Positions 35,526 through 46,925 of a stretch of DNA of 64,000 bases are shown here, piece after piece. The stretch is taken from contig NC_080074.1 of assembly GCF_949987535.1 (NCBI RefSeq), forward strand, positions 42,515,641-42,579,640. Direction: 5' to 3'. Origin of the DNA: Balaenoptera acutorostrata. Taxonomy: Eukaryota; Chordata; Mammalia; Artiodactyla; Balaenopteridae. Every line of letters starts with the position of its first letter. Position 1 is the stretch's first letter. The position numbers and the translations under genes were made by a program. Below the pieces are notes generated by a model, which was not told the DNA's origin, did not search any database, and was given only the letters and a program-made list of their open reading frames with translations.

Positions 35526-38500
35526 AAGAACAGATGTCAACAAAAGGAGCAATCAAAGACATCAGAGAAATTTCTGGAATGGAGCAGCTCCACCAGTAAT
35601 TTCAAAGCCTTTCTGACTGTAGCACCCAAATTAGAGGCCATGTTCCCACTCCACTGGCCATGCAGAACAGCCATGTTCTGCAAACTAAGCTGAGGCGATC
35701 AGACATTGATTTCTTTGCCATCCATCTTTTTAATCAACTTTACTGAAGTATAATTTACATATGATAAACTACATTTATTTTAAGTATGTCGTTAGAAGAA
35801 TTTTGACAATTTATAACTACCACAATGTGTAACTACCACCATAATCCAGATACAGAACATTTCCTCACCCAAAAATGTTACTGTGGCTCTTTGTGGTCAA
35901 CCCCATCTCACTCCCAGCCCTAGGGAACCGCTTACCTGCTTTCTATCCCAGTAGGTTACATTTTGCATTTTCTAGAATATTAAGTAAACAGAATCACACA
36001 AAATGTACTATTCTTTGGCTTCTTTGCTGCATAATAATATTTTTGAGATTCTTCCATGTTGTTGTGTTCCTTTCTCTTTATCACGGAGCAGTATTCTGTC
36101 ATATGGCTATACTACAGTTTGTTTATTCACTCACTTCTTGATGGACCTTTGAGTTGTTTCCAGTTTGGTGCTATTATGAATAAAGTTGCTATGAGCTCAT
36201 GATTAAGGCTTTGTGCTGACACATAATTTCACTTATCTTAAGTAAATACCCACGCATGGAATTGCTAGATAATATAACTGCATGTTTAACTTAAACTACA
36301 TAACTCTTTTCCAAAGTGTGTGTACCATTTTATACTCCTTCCAGCAATGTATAAGTTACAGATGCTCCACATCTTTGCCAACACTTGATACTGTTAACCT
36401 TTTTCATTTTTTAAGCATGCTACGAGGTCAGTAGCGGTATATCACTATAGTTTTGATTTGCATTATTCTGATAAATAATAATGCTGAGCATCTTTTTATG
36501 TGTTTATTGACCATTTGTATATTTTTTTGCCACGTATCTGTTCAAATCTCTTGCTCATTTATTATTGGGTTGTTTGTCTTCCTATTTTTGAGTTGTCACA
36601 GAGCTTTATGCATTCTGGATGCCAAAAAAAAAAATTCCAGAACAAGGATAAAAGTACCTTTTTCGTATATATATATTGAGAATAATTTCTCCCAGTCTAT
36701 GTCATGCTTTTCACTTCCTTAATGGTGACTTTCCAAGAATAAAAGGTTTTAATTTCAATGAAATCTAATTTATCCTTTTTAAAGATTTTACAGTTTGTAC
36801 TATCTCAAAAACTATTGCCTACTCCAAAGTCACAGATATTGTCTCATACTTTCCTCTTAAGTTTTATAGTTTTGGCTTTTACATTTAGGTCTATGATCCA
36901 TTTCAAGATAATCTTTGTGTAAAGCGTGAAATATGTGCTGAGAGTCATTTTATTCCATATGGATATCCAATTATCTCAACATCCTCTGTTGAAAACATTA
37001 CCATTTAATCAACTGAATGACCTTGAAATCCTATCAAAAATCAATTAATGTGGTATATATATATATATATTTTTTCTGGACTCACTATTCTATTCCATTC
37101 ATCTGTGTGTCTACTCTTATGCCAAAATTCATTATCTTAAGTCCTATAACTTTATGACATCTTGAAATTAGATAGCATAACTTTTCTAACTTGATTCTTA
37201 TTTTTCAAATTACACTGGATAGTCTAGATCTTCTGTATTTCCATATAAATTTGCCAATATCTATAAAAGAAAGGCTACAGGAATTTTGACTGGGACTACG
37301 TTGAATCAATAAAACAACTGGGGGAATTTTGAAATTTTAATAGCATTGATTCCTCCAATCCATGAATCTAATTATGTACATTCCCATTTGTTTATATCTT
37401 TAATTTTCCTCAGCAATGTATGGTAATGTTCTATATGCAGGTATTCAATATATTTTGTTAAATTTATTTTTAGGTATTTTATTTTTATGCTATAAAATAG
37501 TATGTGTTTCTTTTAATTTGATTTCCCAATTATTTGTTGCTAGTATTAAAAAAATTCAATAAAATTTTGTATATTGAACTTACGTCATCTTGCTAAATTC
37601 ACTACTAGTTCTAGTAGTTTTTTTGCAGCTTCATTGGGGTTTTTTACATATACTATCATCTTCTACAAATAGAAAGTTTTACTTCTTTCTTTCCAATCTA
37701 TACACCTTTTATTTGGTTTCTTGCCTGTTGCAACAGCTATAATCTCCAGGAAAATCTTGAATAAAAGTAGTGAAAGCACATACTCTTGCATGTTCCCAAT
37801 CTTACAGGAAAAGTATCCAGTATTTCACTATTAAATATGGTATTAGTTGCAGGGTCTTCAAACTCCCTTTATCAGGTTGAAGAAGTGTCCTATATCTAGT
37901 CTCCCAAGGATCTTTTAAATCATTAGTGTTGAATTTTTAAAAGTACTTTTATTGTACCTATGAAGATAATAATGTTTTTTCCCTTTTATTATTCTTTAAT
38001 TACATTTGAATTACATTAATTGATTGTTGAATACTAAACCAATCTTGCATGTCTGGGATAAATCTAATTTGGTCATGTGTGTTATCCTATTTATAGATGA
38101 TGAATTTGATTTGCTAATATTCTGTTAAGAACTTTTCTGTGTTCCTAAGGAATAATGGTCTTATCTTTTAATATCTTTGTTATCAGAGAATTTCTGGTCT
38201 CATAAAATGACTTAGGAAGGGTTCCTTTCTCTTTTATTTCTGCAAGCTTTTATGTATGACTGGTATTATTCTTTCTTAAATTTTTGGTAGAATTCACTAG
38301 TAAGTCCATCTGAGACTGGAGTTTTCCTTTCGGGAAGGCTTTTAATTATAAATTCAAATTATTCAAAAGATATAATGCTATTCAGATTTTGTTTCTTTTT
38401 GTGTCCATTTTGATTATTTGTGACTTTCACTTATGTCCATTTTCATTTATCTCAATTTTAGTAATGTATTTCTGTCCTTTATATCTTTTTTGTCTGATAC

Positions 38501-39263
38501 AAACGTGTAAGAATTTCTGTAGGATATATACTTAGATGCGAAATTTAGTGCTTTGTTTATCCTCTCCATTGTATCTTTATTTTCATTTACATTAATCTCT
38601 GCTTTTATTTTTATATTTTGTTTTCTTTGGCTTTCTTTTTCTTTATTCCATTTTTTTATAAATGTATGTCTTCTTCCTTGATTTTCAACCTACATTCTTT
38701 TTCTTTAAAAAAGCATTTATTACTATAAATTTCCTTCTAAATACCTTTCTTGCCCATCCCTCAAGTTTTATCCTTAGTATCTTCATTATCATTGAGCTCT
38801 AAGTATATTTTAATCTTCATTATTATTCCTTTTTGACTTAGAGTTATTTAAAAATACATTTTTAAATGTTCAAAAGTGTGAGGTTTTGCATTTTTTAATA
38901 TCTTTGTTATTTTGATTGTATACCAGATTGCATTACTGACAGAAAATATGAATTACATGATACCTAATCTTTGAAATTTGTTAAGGCTTGTTTTATGGCC
39001 TAGCACAGAGTCAGGTTTGTTTGTTTGTTTGTTTGCTTGTTTGTTTTAATGTTCCTCATATTCTCCAGTATAATATGCATTCTTTCATCAGTGGTTCTAG
39101 AAACATGGTTCTATACATATCTATTAACTCACAGCTGTTAAATGTGTGATTCATCTTCCATATATTCATTATATATTTGGTCTACATGACCATCAATAAT
39201 TGACAGTCATGTGTTGAAATATTCCATTTGAATATTTCATTTGTCCACTTCTCATATAGTTTT

Positions 39264-39592
39264 TTTTTTTTTAATAGCTACTTTATTTATTTATTTATTT
39301 TATTTTTGGCTGTGTTGGGTCTTCGGTTCGTGCGAGGGCTTTCTCTAGTTGCCGCAAGTGGGGGCCACTCTTCATCGCGGTGCGGGGACCGCTCTTCATC
39401 GCGGTGCACGGGCCTTTCACTATCGCGGCCCCTCCCGTTGCGGGGCACAGGCTCCAGACGCACAGGCTCAGTAGTTGTAGCTCACGGGCCCAGCTGCTCC
39501 GTGGCATGTGGGATCTTCCCAGACCAGGGCTCGAACCCGTGTCCCCTGCATTGGCAGGCAGATTCTCAACCACTGCGCCACCAGGGAAGCCC
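39264..39592 (-). mobile_element. CHR-type SINE with 24-bp internal duplication
   Basis: The target duplication tctcatatagtttt is exact over 14 bp (39,250-39,263 and 39,593-39,606). Inside, the ttcatcgcggtgc segment occurs twice 24 bp apart (39,371 and 39,395). The tail end reads ggtcttcggttcgtgcg, where most copies have ggtcttcgtttctgtgcg. Confidence 0.97.
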
Positions 39593-39840
39593 TCTCATAT
39601 AGTTTTATCCATTTTGTTCTATATATTTTGAGGATTCATAAATTTTACATTGTATTTTAGATATTTTATTGAGCTCTGTAAATTTAGAATTACTAGAACT
39701 TCCTGTTGAAATAAACCTTTTATCATTTTTATGACTCTCTTATCCATAACAATATGTTTTGTCTTAAAGTCTACTTTAATATAACTACAGAAACTTGAAC
39801 TTTCTTTTGGTTAGTATTTTCCTGGTATGTCTTTTTAAAA

Positions 39841-39847
<7 letters not shown>

Positions 39848-39871
<24 letters not shown>

Positions 39872-40200
39872 TGGTGGCATTTTACTTGATTTTATTTATT
39901 TATTTATTTATTTTTGGCTGTGTTGGGTCTTCGGTTCGTGCGAGGGCTTTCTCCAGTTGCGGCAAGCGGGGGCCACTCTTCATCGCGGTGCGGGGACCGC
40001 TCTTCATCGCGGTGCGCGGGCCTTTCTCTATCGCGGCCCCTCCCGTCGCGGGGCACAGGCTCCAGACGCGCAGGCTCAGCAATTGTGGCTCACGGGCCCA
40101 GCTGCTCCGTGGCATGTGGGATCTTCCCAGACCAGGGCTCGAACCCGTGTCCCCTGCATTAGCAGGCAGATTCTCAACCACTGCGCCACCAGAGAAGCCC
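39848..40200 (-). mobile_element. CHR-type SINE with 24-bp internal duplication and a tagged tail
   Basis: The target duplication ttaaaattctttt is exact over 13 bp (39,835-39,847 and 40,201-40,213). The duplication is at 39,979 and 40,003, and the cggttcgtgcg variant is shared with the previous copy. Its tail holds about 22 bases of non-SINE sequence (39,871-39,892) beyond the (TTTA)n run, then a long homopolymer of about 27 T. Confidence 0.97.
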
Positions 40201-40458
40201 TTAAAATTCTTTTAATTCTTTTACTTTTCCTTCACTTTCAACCTTTCTTAGTCCCTATGTTTCAGGTGTGTTTCTTATAAACATGCAAATGGATTTTGCA
40301 TTTTTATATCTAACAACCTCTGTCTTTTAGCTGATAAGTTCAGATGATTTACAGATACTGTTACCTGGACTTGTTCCTATCATCTTGCTCTTTCTCTTTA
40401 CTGTACTTTTTTATGTTTTTTTAATTCTTTCTTTGAGCAAATTGTTGGTTTGCTCTCA

Positions 40459-41013
40459 TTTAAAAAATAATTTTTACAGTGAAATACAAATAACATAAAT
40501 TTGCCATTTTAATCATTTTTAAGTGTACAATTTAGTGGCATTAGTTACATTCACAATGTTGTGTGACTATCACCACTATTTCCAAAACTTTTTCATCACC
40601 CCCAAACAAACTGTAACAATTAAACAATAATTCCCTTATTCTTCCCGTCCCCCAGCCCCTGGTAACTTTAATCTACTGCTGTCTGTATGAATTTGCCTAT
40701 TCTTGATATTTCACATAAGTACACTCATGCAGTCTTTGTCCTTTTGTGTCTGGCTTATTTCATGTAGCATAAAATTGTCAAAATTCATCCATGTTGTAGC
40801 ATGTATTGTAACTTCATTCCTTTTTATGGCCGAATAATATTCTATTGTATGTACATACCATAATTTGCTTATCCATTCACCTGCTGATGAACATTTGAGT
40901 TGTTTCCATCTTTTCTATATTCTGAATAACTGTGCAGCAAAAATGGGTATGCAAATATCTGCTCAAGTCCCTGCTTTCAACTATTTTGGGTATATACCTA
41001 GGAGTGGAATTGT
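40459..41013 (-). mobile_element. L1 3' end nested in an older L1, antisense
   Basis: Repeats the text of an L1 3' UTR and ORF2 end (cattttaatcatttttaagt, cccctggtaactttaatcta, cattcacctgctgatgaaca) already met once in the surrounding element, so it is a second insertion. The flanks gttggtttgctctcattt and tgtggtttgctttcttattt are a plausible mutated target duplication. Confidence 0.7.
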
Positions 41014-41101
41014 GGTTTGCTTTCTTATTTGATTTTTTCTTCTACTGGCTGAAGATTACAGACTCTGTGTCTACTCTTTACTGATTATCTTTTAAATAAT
41101 A

Positions 41102-41181
41102 TTGGGTTGGCCAAAAAGTTCGTTCGGGTTTTTCCATAAGACATTATGGAAAAACCCGAACGATCTTTTTGGCCAACCCGA
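41102..41181. mobile_element. 80-bp palindromic mariner MITE
   Basis: The 5' arm ttgggttggccaaaaagttc and its continuation pair with the 3' arm over 38 bp with two mismatches, leaving a 4 to 6 base loop around 41,139-41,144. TA dinucleotides flank it (41,100-41,101 and 41,182-41,183), as in Tc1/mariner insertion. It resembles an internally deleted cetartiodactyl mariner. No transposase is present. Confidence 0.92.
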
Positions 41182-41879
41182 TATCTTGCATTCATAATAA
41201 CTAACAGTCTATAGTTAATATTTTAACCCCCTCCAAACAATACACGGAGTTTAGAAACTTAACTCTGATATCCTCCCTCTTGGCCTACATATATTTGTTA
41301 TCTAGAATTAGGTTTGTCTTCTTTTTAACCCCATAAATTATTTATTATCATCATTATAATTATTATTACTGGTATGCTGATATGATACAAGTTAAATAAC
41401 ACCACTGAAAGAGTATAAGAAGAGTAAGACTTAAAAAATAAACAGGAGAAGAAAAAATAAAATCTCGATTTAAAAAAAATTGTAAAAGTATCCAGATATT
41501 TTTAGCCACTAATAATAAAATAAATTAAAAAATTAAAATTCTCAAAAAAAATCAATACTGTGCAAAGCAAACAAAACACCAGGGTAGCAAATTTCTGCTC
41601 AAGTTTAAAAATCTGTGATGTTAAGTTGACATCGCCACTATGTCTAACTCTGGTTTGCTCATATTTACAAACTGATAGAATATATCATTTATCTTGACTG
41701 TACTAATGAGTTCTGAATTAAGTACCTAATTTCCTTCCTCAATGCTTTATCTGTGGCTTAGCGGGCCAGTAAGGTTCAATTGTTTATTTGGTCAGCATAT
41801 AATCCTTGAGTGTCTGGTACATGGCAGCACAGTTCCAGGCACGAGTAACACAGCACTGAATCCACAGATGAAAAACAAT
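41182..41879. other. Intergenic, AT-rich
   Basis: A-rich text at 41,380-41,560 with no diagnostic repeat and no gene. Confidence 0.4.
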
Positions 41880-42772
41880 GCCTTCAGATATTATTAAACA
41901 TTTCTCCAAAGACATACAAATAGCCAATAAGCACATGAAAAAATGCTCGATATCACTAATCATGAGGCAAATGCAAATCAAAACCACAATGAGATACCTC
42001 CTCATACCCATTAAGATGGCTACTATAAAAGAAAACAAAACAAAAAAACAGAAGATAACAAATGTTGGCAAGGATGTTGGGAAATTGGAATCCCGTGCAT
42101 TGTTTGGAATGTAAAATACTGTAGTCACTGTGAAAAACAGTATGGACATTTCCCAAAAAGTTCAAAATAGAACTACCATGTGATCCAGCAATTCCACTTT
42201 TGGGTACATATTCAAATGAATTGAAATCAGGGTCTCCGTGGGATATTAGGGATATCACGGATATATGTATACCCATATTCATAGAAGCATTATTCACAAT
42301 AGCTAAAATGCAGAAGTCATCCAAGTGTCCATAGACAGATGACTGAATAAGCAAAAGATGATATATACATAAAATGGAATATTATTGAGCCTTAAAAAAG
42401 AAGGGAATTTTGACACAGGCCACAACATGGATTAATCTTGAGGACATTATGCTAAGTGAAATATGCCAGTCACAAAAAGACAAATACTGTTTCATTCTAG
42501 TTATATGAGATACTTACAGTAGTCAAAATCACAGAGACAGAAAGTAGAATGGTGGTTGCTAGGAGATGAAGGAAGAGGGAAATGGGAAGCTATTGTCTAA
42601 TGGGTATAGAGTTTCAGTTTTGCAAGATGAAAAGAGTTCTGGATATGGATGGTGCTGATGGCTGCATAAAAATATGTTTTTAATACCACTGAATGTCATA
42701 CATAAAAATGGTTAAGATGGTAAATTTTACGTTGTGTATATTTTACCACAATAAAGAAATTTAAAAAAAATT
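41880..42772 (+). mobile_element. Old L1 3' end, sense
   Basis: Contains ORF2 C-terminal remnants (41,878-42,114 reads [20 protein letters not shown]) and then the 3' UTR with gatggtggttgctaggagat-like wording, gtgtatattttaccacaata and a terminal A run at 42,763. Stops and frameshifts make it non-coding. Confidence 0.88.
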
Positions 42773-43229
42773 ATTTCAAGGAGTTTACATATAGTGAGAA
42801 AGAAAGAAAATGAACAAATACACAAAACATATGATGTGTCAAATCGTGGAATGTTCTAAAGAAAAACAAAACAAGGAAGGAAGACAGGGAATGCTAGGGG
42901 TGGCCTGTAGGTGGCTGCAGTAGTCAGGGAAGACTTCTGAACCAAGGAGATGATGTGTGAGCAAAGACCTTGTGTCGGAGAGGGCTAGCTGTCCACAAAC
43001 ATTTGCACTCCCCTTCTGAGAGCAGAACTGTTGCTACGAGGTGGCCTCTGAGCCAGGATGACATTTCCCAAGCCCACTCACATCCGGACATAGCCACGTA
43101 ACTAATTCTCACAATGGAATGTGAGCAGATGAGCTTTCTCTTACCTCTAAGCCGGGTTTTTTATGAATCTGAAGTGACTCCTCCGCTGTCTCTTTCCCTT
43201 TCTGCCAACTGAAGCAGAAGACTCTGAGG
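42773..43229. other. Intergenic, partly ancient repeat
   Basis: Purine-rich text at 42,800-42,990 resembles the unnamed family of 19.3 kb. No gene seen. Confidence 0.35.
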
Positions 43230-43237
43230 CTTTAGAA

Positions 43238-43626
43238 CAGGGCTGTCCAAGAGAAATACAGTGTGAGCCATATATGTAATTTTAAGTTTTCTAGTAGCCA
43301 CACTAATATATGTATTATTACTTTGTGTAAAATATATATATATATATTATAGCTTTGTGTAGTGCCAGTATTGTAGCCAAGGAAGTTCATCCAAGATGTG
43401 ATTATTGCTAGCAGAAATGGGTTAAATTCATTTCAATAATGCATTTTTGAGCCCAATATCTCCAAAATATATTCCAGTATGTACTCAATATAAAATATGC
43501 ATGAATACTTTATATTCTTTTTTCAAAATCTAGTTATGTGTTTTGCACTTACAGCGTATTTCCAGTACTGATGGCCACTTTTCAAGTACTCCGTAGCCAC
43601 AGGTGACACCACATTGGACACTGCAG
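43238..43626 (-). mobile_element. hAT-type DNA transposon, longer relative of the 26 kb copy
   Basis: Terminal repeats cagggctgtccaa and ttggacactgcag bound the element. The 8-bp duplication is ctttagaa (43,230-43,237) against gtttagaa (43,627-43,634), seven of eight identical. The interior has ctagtagccacactaat, cccaatatctccaaaatata and ccacttttcaagtact. It is interrupted by a U4 snRNA pseudogene at 43,351-43,410. Orientation is a guess. Confidence 0.85.
43351..43410 (+). pseudogene. 3'-truncated U4 snRNA pseudogene
   Basis: The 60 bases start exactly at the U4 5' end (agctttg) and follow U4 through the 5' stem-loop to attattgcta. By memory of vertebrate U4, 49 of 60 positions agree, and at least five of the eleven differences are CpG to TpG or CpA changes expected from methylation decay. 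U4 normally runs to about 145 bases, so the 3' two thirds including the Sm site are missing. No snRNA promoter elements are expected in such a retroposed copy. It interrupts a hAT element, whose text resumes with agaaatgggttaaattc. Clearly non-functional. Confidence 0.87.
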
Positions 43627-44025
43627 GTTTAGAATATGCTGGAGCCAAGATGAAAGGAGGTGGGTCCCTGAATCTCCATGTGGAAGACAGCCACCCACCA
43701 ACAGGAATATAATCATTTTTAGTGTTATATGAGAGAAAAATAAACTTCTTTTATGTTAATCTTCCAAAGTTTTGAGGTCCATTTGTTACAGAAACTGATT
43801 CCTTGAAGTGGGGTCTTAAAAAAAAAAAAAACTAAAACTAAAATATAGAGCATTGACTTAGCAATCAGGTAGGAGATGGCACAAAATAGACATTAGAAGC
43901 TGGAAATCAGAGATCCACGTAACGTTAAACTATTACGTGTGCACACTTGTAAGACAAAACAAGTACCTAGGGATCCTGTAGCATTAGAATAAGTAGTTTG
44001 AAAGATCCAGAATGCCAAAAGACGC

Positions 44026-44415
44026 TGTATTAGTCTACTAGGGCTGCCATAATAAAATACCACAGACTGGGTGGCTTACACAGCAGAAGTTTATTTTCTC
44101 ACAGTTCTGGAGGCTGGAAGTCCAAGATCAAGGTGTCAGCAGGGTTGGTTTCTGGTTAGCCCTCTCTCCGGGGCTTTCAGATGGCTGCCTTCTTGCTGTG
44201 TCTTCACATGGCCTTTTTTCTGTGAATATGTACTCCTGGTGTCTCTTCCTCTTCTTATAAGGACACCAGTCCTATTGGATTAGCGTTCCACCATTATTAC
44301 ATTGTTTAACCTTAATTAGCTCTGTAAAGGCCCTATCTCCAAAAACAGTCACATTGAGGGTTAGGGTTTCAACATACGAATTTGAGGGGGTAAAATTCTG
44401 TCCAAAAAAGATGCT
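44026..44415 (-). mobile_element. Solo LTR of ERVL-MaLR type (MST/MLT1-like), antisense
   Basis: Contains tgtattagtctactagggct, ccacagactgggtggcttac, ctcacagttctggaggctgg and agtcctattggattagcg, followed by cacattgagggttagggttt. This is the well-known MaLR LTR read on the opposite strand. No internal gag/pol-like sequence is attached. Confidence 0.85.
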
Positions 44416-45879
44416 GAATGCTCCTCTCTGTACTGAACAAAGAGTTCAAGAAAGAAATGTGCTCAGGAAAGAACTGGCTAGCTTGCAAACAGAAATGGAA
44501 CAGAATAAAGAAAATCTAGGAATTAAGGTGGGTTTGAGGCCTTGCAGGCTTAGAAAGCTGACTGCTTCTAGACACCAAGCAGTAGGAGATAAGACCTGAA
44601 GTGTTTTAAGCAAAAGCACCCATTAAGTTGCTTTCGTTAAGCAGAGGTGTGCAAAGCTGAAACACAGATCATGGGAACTTATTCTCTTCTCATCAAGCCT
44701 ATTGCTTCAAGGGGCCTCCAGCAAGCCCCATTAAATTAAGGGAAGTATAGGGGCAAGAAAGGAAAGAAATAGAGCAGGTGTAAGAATCACTTCTAAGAAA
44801 GAACTTGGGATATGGCTACTGCACATGGAACTAACTAGAAATAAAGGGAATAATGTTTCTGAAGAATAGTGGTCTGGGCCTTCCAAAGCCTGTGACTGTA
44901 AAACATCCTCCCAAGGACCTCAATATCCACCAGCAGGAAGCAGGCTGTAAAAACCGTGCAAGCTCCAAGGAGGCCATATTCCTTAATGCTCACCTTAGGT
45001 ATTACCAGAAAGGATAAGGGACAAGAAAGAACATCCCAGAGGCCAGAGCCAAGGACCACAGAGAACAGTGAACAAGCAAGTTCCGCTCCTTGAGTGGGAG
45101 CATGGTCTAAGAAAGAATCTGCACCACGTCCAGGGCAGGGAGCTTTCACAGCACCTGCCCAGTCAGATTCCTCATTGTTATGGACCAGTTACCGCCAAGG
45201 ATCTCCCAGTCTGCCCTTTCACACATACAAGTTTCTGTTGTGGTTATCCTGTTCCTGGTCCATATTTTTTATACGAGGTTTGTTGGGGGTGGAAGGGAGA
45301 GGTGGCAGGCACTTTGTTTTTGAATTCATAGGTCTCTGGACCAAAGGAACACATTACCCAGAGTGCCTGGACTTCGTCATGGATGAGGCACCTGGGTGGT
45401 ACTTTGGGTTGTTTCCTTTAGGGAGGAGGTCACACAGATATTTGGTGGCCAGAAGGCAGTCTGTGACAGAAATGACTAGCTGCCCCAGGAGTCCTTACTC
45501 CCTGTTCATAGTGTTAAATTTTTGCTGGGACATGTTACAGAGCCAGTGACCATGATCACAGCTCCCCCTTGAATCCAGCGTGGCCCTGTGACTAGCTGTT
45601 CTCTCAAGAGGATGTGAGTACATGTGACGTATGCCATGTCTACTGTCTGATTTCCCTTCCACTAACAAGATACAGAGGCCCTGGGGGCCTGGCCAAAGAG
45701 ACTGCAGAGTCACAAAGAGAAGGAGCCTGGGTCCCAGAGTTGCCACTTACAGGAAAGCCACCTGCCATCCAGGTACACCATTATCAGCTGTCATAGGAGC
45801 GAGAGGTAAACTTCTGCTTTGTTAAAGGCGCTGTAAATTTAAGGTTTCTTTGCTACAAAAGTGAACAGCACCCGAATTA
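44416..45879. other. Intergenic, one possible LTR remnant
   Basis: No gene. The stretch 45,540-45,810 (cttgaatccagcgtggccct, then gtgactagctgttctc) recalls MaLR LTR text. The open frames at 45,068-45,549 overlap each other and lack any domain. Confidence 0.35.
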
Positions 45880-46340
45880 ATGCTCCTAAAAGAAGTGAAG
45901 GAGAGAGGTAAGCAGCTCTCTGGACAAAGAGCATTCCAGGAGGAGGGAACAGTCAATACACAGCCCTCAGGCAACAGAGTAAGTGTGTCCAGGGATCAGC
46001 AAGGAGCAGAGTGTGGCCAAAGCCAAGCAAACAAGGGGAAAAGCTGAAGATGATAAGATCAGAGGTGTAAGAAGAGGTCAAATCCTTAAGACCTTGTTGG
46101 CCATTGTAAGGACTTTGGCTTTTACTTTGAATGAGTTGGGGAGCCACTGAAGAGTCTGGAGAATGAGAACATGACCTTTTAATTTGGACCACTGTAGCTG
46201 GTGCTTAGGGATAAATTACAGAGGGACAACAAATAGAGAGATCTATTAAAACAATCCAGGGAGGAGGTGAAGGTGGCTTGGAATCAGGAGGTGGTGGTGG
46301 AGGCGGGGAGCAGTGTTTGGATGCTGGGTATGTCTTTAAG
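45880..46340 (+). repeat. Ancient mammalian interspersed repeat, family not named
   Basis: The order gagcattccaggaggaggga, agaccttgttggccattgta with aggactttggctttta, and ggagaatgagaacatgacct is the same family as 19.3 kb and 59.2 kb. Here it is the segment that precedes the one seen at 19.4 kb. Confidence 0.55.
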
Positions 46341-46548
46341 GTAGTGCCAAAGGCTCCGTGTCGGAAATTCAGGCATAAATGCTATTTATGCTTCTGGTTG
46401 GCTCACGTCAGACAACTATATCTGCATCGAGAGCAGAAATCGGCTCCCAGCAGCCCATAAAGTACTTGGTGTCCTCTATAGTGAAAAGGGCTCTGCCAAT
46501 GACTAAAAGCATTATTGTTTCATTACAGGTATTAATAAGTGATGTGTA

Positions 46549-46910
46549 GGGACTTCCCGGATGGCGCAGTGGTTAAGAATCTGCCTGCCAACCCCTGACC
46601 ACGGGTTCGAGCCCTGATCAGGGAAGATCCCACACGCCACAGAGCCACTAAGCTCATGCGCCACAACTACTGAGCCTGCGCTCTAGAGCCCACGTGCCAC
46701 AACTATTGAGCCTGTGAGCCACAACTACTGAAGCCCGCGTGCCTAGAGCCCGTGCTCCGCAACAAAAGAAGCCACCGCAATGAGAAGCCCACGCACCGCA
46801 ACAAAGAGTAGTCCCCGCTCGCCACAACTAGAGAAAGCCCACACACAGCAACGAAGACCCCACACAGCCAAAAATAAATAAAATAAATAAATAAATTTAT
46901 TTAAAAAATA
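46549..46910 (+). mobile_element. CHR-type SINE, long variant
   Basis: Begins ggacttcccggatggcgcag and contains five cacaactactgagcc-type repeats. The flanks are aataagtgatgtgta (46,534-46,548) and aataattgatgtgta (46,911-46,925), 14 of 15 identical. Confidence 0.95.
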
Positions 46911-46925
46911 AATAATTGATGTGTA

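Larger units (their letters stand above)
35728..41095 (-). mobile_element. Old L1 (L1M-type), antisense, carrying three later insertions
   Basis: Begins on the plus strand with antisense 3' UTR text (caactttactgaagtataat) and proceeds into antisense ORF2, for example cttccatgttgttgtgttcc at 36,052, ctattccattcatctgtgtg near 37,090 and tctagttttcctttcggg-like text at 38,320. It is interrupted by CHR SINEs at 39,264-39,592 and 39,848-40,200 and by another L1 3' end at about 40,459-41,013. Reading frames are destroyed. Only the largest pieces are obvious, and some inner stretches are assigned by continuity. Confidence 0.8.

Noticed and set aside
39295..40280. Open frames of 80-160 codons here and at 4.1, 7.8, 8.3, 24.1, 32.1, 48.2 and 57.8 kb with shared peptide wording (for example AGDTGSSPGLGRSHMPRS)
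   Set aside because: They are translations of CHR SINE copies in different frames and orientations. The similarity follows from the repeat, not from a protein family.
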